Assembly: GCA_964036045.1 (NCBI GenBank)
Contig: OZ038381.1
Span: 153,654,352 to 153,718,351 of the forward strand
Length of the DNA stretch: 64,000 bases
Direction of reading: 5' to 3'
Origin: Eutreptiella sp. 'Long Island Sound 2002'
Lineage: Eukaryota; Euglenozoa; Euglenophyceae; Eutreptiales; Eutreptiaceae
The notes under the pieces are model-generated. The model was given only the letters and a program-made list of their open reading frames with translations. It made no database searches and was not told where the DNA came from. Numbering within the stretch: the first letter of the stretch is position 1; each line of letters begins with the position of its first letter. Positions 59,581 to 64,000 of the stretch are shown one piece after another. The position numbers were made by a program, and so were the translations under genes.

Positions 59581-61211
59581 GGACTGGATCAGCATGATTG
59601 CTTCGTGGTCAAAGGTAAGAAGCAGGAGACCAACACCGGCGGCAAGGCGAAGCTGCCAGACCACTACAGGTGTACCATCACCTGTGCGTTCTGCGGGAAG
59701 AGGAAGCACTACGAGGATGAGTGCTACCATAAGCAGCGCCTATCGGCGAAGCTTAAGACCAAGATTGCCAGTGGCAAGGGCGGTGGTAAGCTCAACGCCA
59801 ACAAGGACAATGGCCAAGGCACGTCCAAGGGGAATGGCAAAGGCCAAGGTGGCAAAAACAAAGGTGGACGAGGAGGCGGTGACCCCAAGCCTGACAAGGA
59901 CAAGAACGCGAACCCGTCCGGAGGGAACCTGAATTCTACGCCAGGAGGGAACCCTGAGCCCTCTGGTGGGCATCCCAACACGGGATCTACGACCCGTTCC
60001 CAGACGCAAGACCAACAAGAACAAGCATTTCAGCGTGCTAACGAAGATGGGGACCAGTCCAATGCCCGCAAGCGCTCCCGCTTCATGCGCATGGCGCCTG
60101 AACTCCAGAAGAAGGGGTTCGAAGTGACCTGCCCCGCGGAGTTCTGACAAGGACGCTCTGGGGGGCCTACAGACCGTCTTGGAGGACGAGAATACCTGGG
60201 GGTATTGGATACTGGGGCCACCATATCTATCGTGGCCAAGAAAATTTTACCTTCTGGGGACCTGAAGAACATCTTGCCTACCGCAGCCATCCGCATGGGA
60301 GATGGGCATGTGGTGCACAGTTGTGGGGACTGTGAGGTCGAAGTGCCTATGGGTTCTAGAAGTATTGCCCATCGGTTCTACGCGATGGACACCGAAGCCT
60401 TCGACTTTGTACTGGGTACTGACTTCTTCGTCGAGCACTCCCAGATTCTATCCATCACCCTGCAAGCACCCTACGCCCTCCAGGTGGACCATGGTGACGG
60501 CTGGGAATCTGTACCTGGGGAGCAGTCCGAGCAAACGTCTAGCTACCTGAGGGTATGCAAGAGGGAGCCCTCAACCATGATGGGCGCCTCCAAAACAGAG
60601 GACTATCAGCTCCTGGGTGATGTCCTAGACCAAGGACTGAGGGAGTTGGGATACTCCCGGGAAGACCTGAACGTGGAGCTATTCGCCAGCGACAAGCAAC
60701 ATGTCCTGGGCCTCTACTGCAGCAAGGGGAAAAATTGCTGCTATAAATTTTACTGGCCCTCTTTCGGGATGGCCTACGGGAATCCACGATTCAGTGAGCT
60801 GGGGAAGGTCCTGACCAAGTTGGCTCTGGAACGTTCCCGTATGGTCCTGTGCTCTCCCGATTGGGGAGCCCATGGGGGAAATGAGTACTGGCGTACTCTA
60901 TTGGATAAGCTGACGCTCGCCCCCATCCAGGTGCCGGATGACGCCATCTACGTGCCTCTGGGCCGCAAGACGCCCATCGGGAAACCTGGATGGGGTAGTA
61001 TGCTAAGCGTGGTGGATGGGAGTCTAGCCTCAGTGCCCTGGGAGGATCTCCACTGTGCTATGGTCCAGAAAATTCAACGTGAGAGCAGTGGCTTCACCCT
61101 GGACGTCCTGAAAAATCACCTATGGCCTCGAGACGCCGTGGAGACTACTCCTCGGGGAGACGATCACGTCGTGTCTGACAGTGTTGCCCCTTACCCCACC
61201 TGCCGTGTATC
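59581..61211 (+). pseudogene. Duplicated E0 fragment: gag C-end, protease, linker
   Basis: Second copy of 48505-50136. Gag end with knuckle CAFCGKRKHYEDEC (to TGA 60145-60147), then protease LDTGATISIVAKK, Dam-like segment (60663-60865; GNPRF) and linker, open from 60205 to 61242, running into the E3 LTR at 61212. It keeps TGG where E0 has its TGA, so that E0 stop arose after the duplication. An ORF 59515-60147 reads across the junction from E2 3' UTR into gag by chance. Confidence 0.85.
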
Positions 61212-62004
61212 AGTAAGAAAAAGTGCTTTTCCAATGCTTTAGGGTATACTTTAGTTGTATTAGAGGTGCTCTAAGCACACATGCATTTTTATCTTAGTAT
61301 TGGCCTAACCAAAATGGGTGATAACACATTTTGACCTATGGAACCAAACACTAAATCAGGATATTGTGTGGACCCCTTAATCTCCAAGCTATAGGCATTA
61401 AAACATCTTTTCCTGGGTTACTGAGGCACTGATATACTGAAGGCAGAGCCTATGAATTTATCTATGTTTACTCATAAATTCTTAGCTATCCTATTGGTAT
61501 GCACCCTAGGGGGCTGGGGCACCTCTTTTTGAGAGGTCCTGGGTTCAGTACCCAGTCAGCCTAGCTAAGTAGGATTATCGGATGTGACATGGCAGTGACC
61601 TCAGCGCCACAAGCCATGCCACCTCAGCACCTATGGGACCCAAAACCAAAGAGTGCACATCTCAAGATGGCACTGTGGATGAGAGTGAGCCCTTGGGGCA
61701 GTTTTCCAATCAGTTTTTCTCAACCATGTAAAATATTTCATCCTGAGTTGCAATGTATGCTAATTGCTGTGGTCTATTGTTGATAGTTGTCTCTATCTAA
61801 CTCTTTGTGACTGCAGCCCTTCATGCTTTGATCCTGATCTTCTTCTACTTGCTTATCTCTGGCTTGGGATATCCTGGATTGGTTGTATTTCAACAAAAAA
61901 AACATTTTCCTCATCAAAAAGAAGCAGCAGGAACGGTACACCAGCAGCAAGCAGCAGGAGAGGCACAACAAACACACAGTGTTGAAATCACTATAAAACC
62001 TTCT
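61212..62004 (+). repeat. 5' LTR of E3 (793 bp)
   Basis: AGTAAG to CCTTCT; a few differences from the E2 LTR. Its left flank GTATC equals that of E2, as expected for a duplication and not for a new insertion. The tRNA-like module is at 61481-61569. Confidence 0.9.
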
Positions 62005-62105
62005 GGTAGCAAGAGGCAGACAGTCTCTGCGTACCGGCAGCAAACCCGTGCCGTACATCCAGTGCGCCGAGATCTGTCATATATAAGCAAGAAGGGCAAA
62101 CGAAT

Positions 62106-62501
62106 ATGGACACGAAGAAGGAGGACACCGACACGGGGACGGCGCCTGAGGCACCAGCAATGCCAGCACCTGGTGAACCTGGACCTGGACCTAGCGCTGT
62201 ACCTTCGGTGCCCTTACATGGGCCAGTGGTCGTGGCGGATGACTCGCTGGAGGGACTTCAGTCGGCCTTCCGGGCCCTCTCAGTTGAGGAGGTGGACACC
62301 AATCCTGTGAAGAGAAAGAGAGAGAGAGAGAAGGATGCTGGAGAAAGCATGGCAGACGAAAGAGTAGACCAGGGGCACAACCCGACGAGTGAGTCGACCT
62401 TGAGGGCGCACCAAGCGCTTCTGGCCTCCAAGCATCACCCTCTCCTACAACCACCACACTCCCAACTCCAGACCCAGCCGCTGCAACATCCACACCCATA
62501 A
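62106..62501 (+). pseudogene. E3 gag N-terminus, frameshifted
   Basis: MDTKKEDTDTGTAPEAP, colinear with E2 until about residue 99. A missing C at about 62401 (CGACCTTGAGG versus CGACCTTCGAGG in E2) shifts the frame, which then ends at 62501. Confidence 0.85.
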
Positions 62502-64000
62502 CCGACCCGCCTATGGCTGAGGGCACAGGCCTTACTGGTATGCCTACCTACCCTGCCTATGGTGTGAACCCACCTACCACTGCGTTTCCAGAGGCAACTA
62601 CTACCAGTGAGCCGGTGGCCTCCAGTTCTGCGCCGCGATGGTATGCGGCTGACTATCACCATCCTCTACCCGCTACGGGAGCCTATGTGGATGTTCCTGG
62701 GTATGCAACCTTGAGTGGGTTGAGGAGAGGACCTGAGTCATGCGGGAGCAGGAGTAGAGGATCGGGGAGATCCTCCAACAGGTCTCTGACACGATCGGAG
62801 AAAAAAGAGGCTCTCCGAGGAGCCACCTCTGAACTTGTGGTCGATCTCACTCAAGAGATTCGGGCTAAACTAGAGCCCCTGATTCCGCCCCAAGCGTCAC
62901 CTACCATGGTGGGAATGTCACCCCATCGAGTACAGGCTAACCACCTGGTGGCAGGGTTGACAAACACCCTGGGGAACCTGAGGAGCCGACCGATGCCGAC
63001 CCCTGCAGCGATACTCAGAAGCCCTTTCGTACCAAGGACTGCCCAGCCACCCTACAGCCACGTGGGGAATTCTACGAGAGCCGAGCTGGACCGACTGGGG
63101 CTGACAGCCCTGAGGGCAATGGTTGACGTGGAGCCCTATGGCTCCAGTGACCTAGGCGGAGACCCCTCCGATGATGAGCCGCCGTCGATGACTTCTGCTT
63201 CGCCCTCGGAGGACAACGACCCTGAGGACCCCGAGAACCCAAGTGGGCATAAGAAAAAGAAGAAGAGGAAGACCCGGCGCCCTGAGGGACGCAGGTCTCA
63301 GGACGCTAAGGCCATTGTCACCTCCAAGATCGTGGTGAGCTTGCCTGAGTCCACAGGCAAGGACCTCAGCGAGTTCGCTGAGAACTTTGGCCGGTTCCTC
63401 CGATTGACCGGCCAAATCCACGCTAGTGGACGGGTCAATTGCGATCTGCTCCTGCAGTGTTGCAAGACCAAGTACCTGGAGAAGCAGGTCAAGCAGATCG
63501 TGACTAAGTCCGCCACCTTTGCCGATGTGTTGGTTGCCTCGGAGAGGCAGTACCCGAACTATGAAACCGACCTCTCCATCAGGGCCGAGATCCAGAACCT
63601 GGCCGTGCTGCCCAACAACCCCAAACCTGGCAGGGTCTCTGAGCTATTGGCTGACCTGGATCACTGGGCTGGACGATTGACGCCCGGTTCCTACAGCAGC
63701 GACGACCTGCTTTTCTTTTTGGTGGCTAAGCTCCCTCGAGAGCTGTGGGACGGGTGCCGTTCAACGGCAAAGCGCAAGGCTAGAGCCCTCCACTACGGGG
63801 ATTTATGTGTGCTACTTCTGGAGCTGGCGCTGGAGAAAGAAAGCGACCAGCACCTGAACAACCACCGTCCTGGAGGGGGAGGCTCTGGAAGCCAAGGCAA
63901 AGGGTACCAAGGATCCAGACCTGGACAGGTGACTACCCCCAAACACGCCTGTATCATGGAAAACGTCAAGGAGCTCTTCTGGTGTGATGGCAGAGATGAG
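62402..64000 (+). pseudogene. E3 gag continuation, open to window end
   Basis: After the one-base loss the native gag frame continues (MAEGTGLTGMPTYPAYG, capsid-like region, Gly/Ser linker) without the extra T or the TAG that break E2. It is incomplete at 64000, before the zinc knuckle. Confidence 0.78.

Larger units (their letters stand above)
61212..64000 (+). mobile_element. Family B copy E3 (duplicate of E2), continues off the window
   Basis: LTR 61212-62004, primer site from 62004, gag ATG at 62106, gag to the window end. It is colinear with E2 at an offset of 11,075 bp. Confidence 0.9.

Overview
The window is eukaryotic and almost entirely mobile DNA. It holds nested LTR retrotransposons of three kinds (two Ty3/gypsy chromoviruses and one Ty1/copia), a cut-and-paste DNA transposon with GT-AG introns, a GC-rich satellite and tRNA-like fragments. 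I see no ordinary host gene. Chromodomain integrases, spliceosomal introns and copia and gypsy elements exclude bacteria. The repeat load and GC-rich coding sequence would suit a large-genome protist or alga, but the lineage cannot be named from this sequence.

Layout. 1-12773 (-): gypsy family A, copy A1, with 5' LTR, leader, gag and pol; its 3' end lies off the window. 12774-14926: a truncated second A LTR in tandem with the first. 14927-22160 (+): A2, a 5'-truncated A element (half RT to chromodomain, 3' UTR, polypurine tract, full 3 kb LTR). 22161-24310: GC-rich DNA with a 418-bp higher-order satellite. 24311-26646: AT-rich DNA with short duplications and two tRNA-like relics. 26647-45659 (-): a copia element split by E1. 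28265-43488 (-): E1, a gypsy family B element with both LTRs and a 5-bp target duplication; a 3976-bp DNA transposon (39472-43447) lies in its 5' LTR. 45660-50136 (+): E0, a B element that cut the copia gag. 50137-59580 (+): E2, a B element that interrupted E0. 59581-64000: a second, head-to-tail copy of the E0/E2 block, offset 11,075 bp.

How the parts work. Each retroelement encodes Gag, protease, RT, RNase H and integrase. A and B both end in a chromodomain, so they probably target marked chromatin. In both families gag and pol share one frame and are separated by a single stop codon (UAG in A, UGA in B), which points to readthrough. Family A has an 11-nt primer site touching its 5' LTR and exactly complementary to 11 nt inside that LTR, the mark of Tf1-type self-priming. 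Family B has a tRNA-Met-like primer site, LTR ends of AG...CT instead of TG...CA, and a conserved 89-nt class-II tRNA-like fold in every LTR. Both families carry a segment between protease and RT that resembles the Dam-methylase-like domain of DIRS elements. The DNA transposon has two genes whose introns are filled with TTCGAACGAAG-type palindromes that also occur in its termini, an introner-like arrangement.

Most coding copies are broken by stops and single-base indels, listed per entry. Removing E1 plus one target duplication puts the copia reading frame back in register, which supports the inferred order of insertion.
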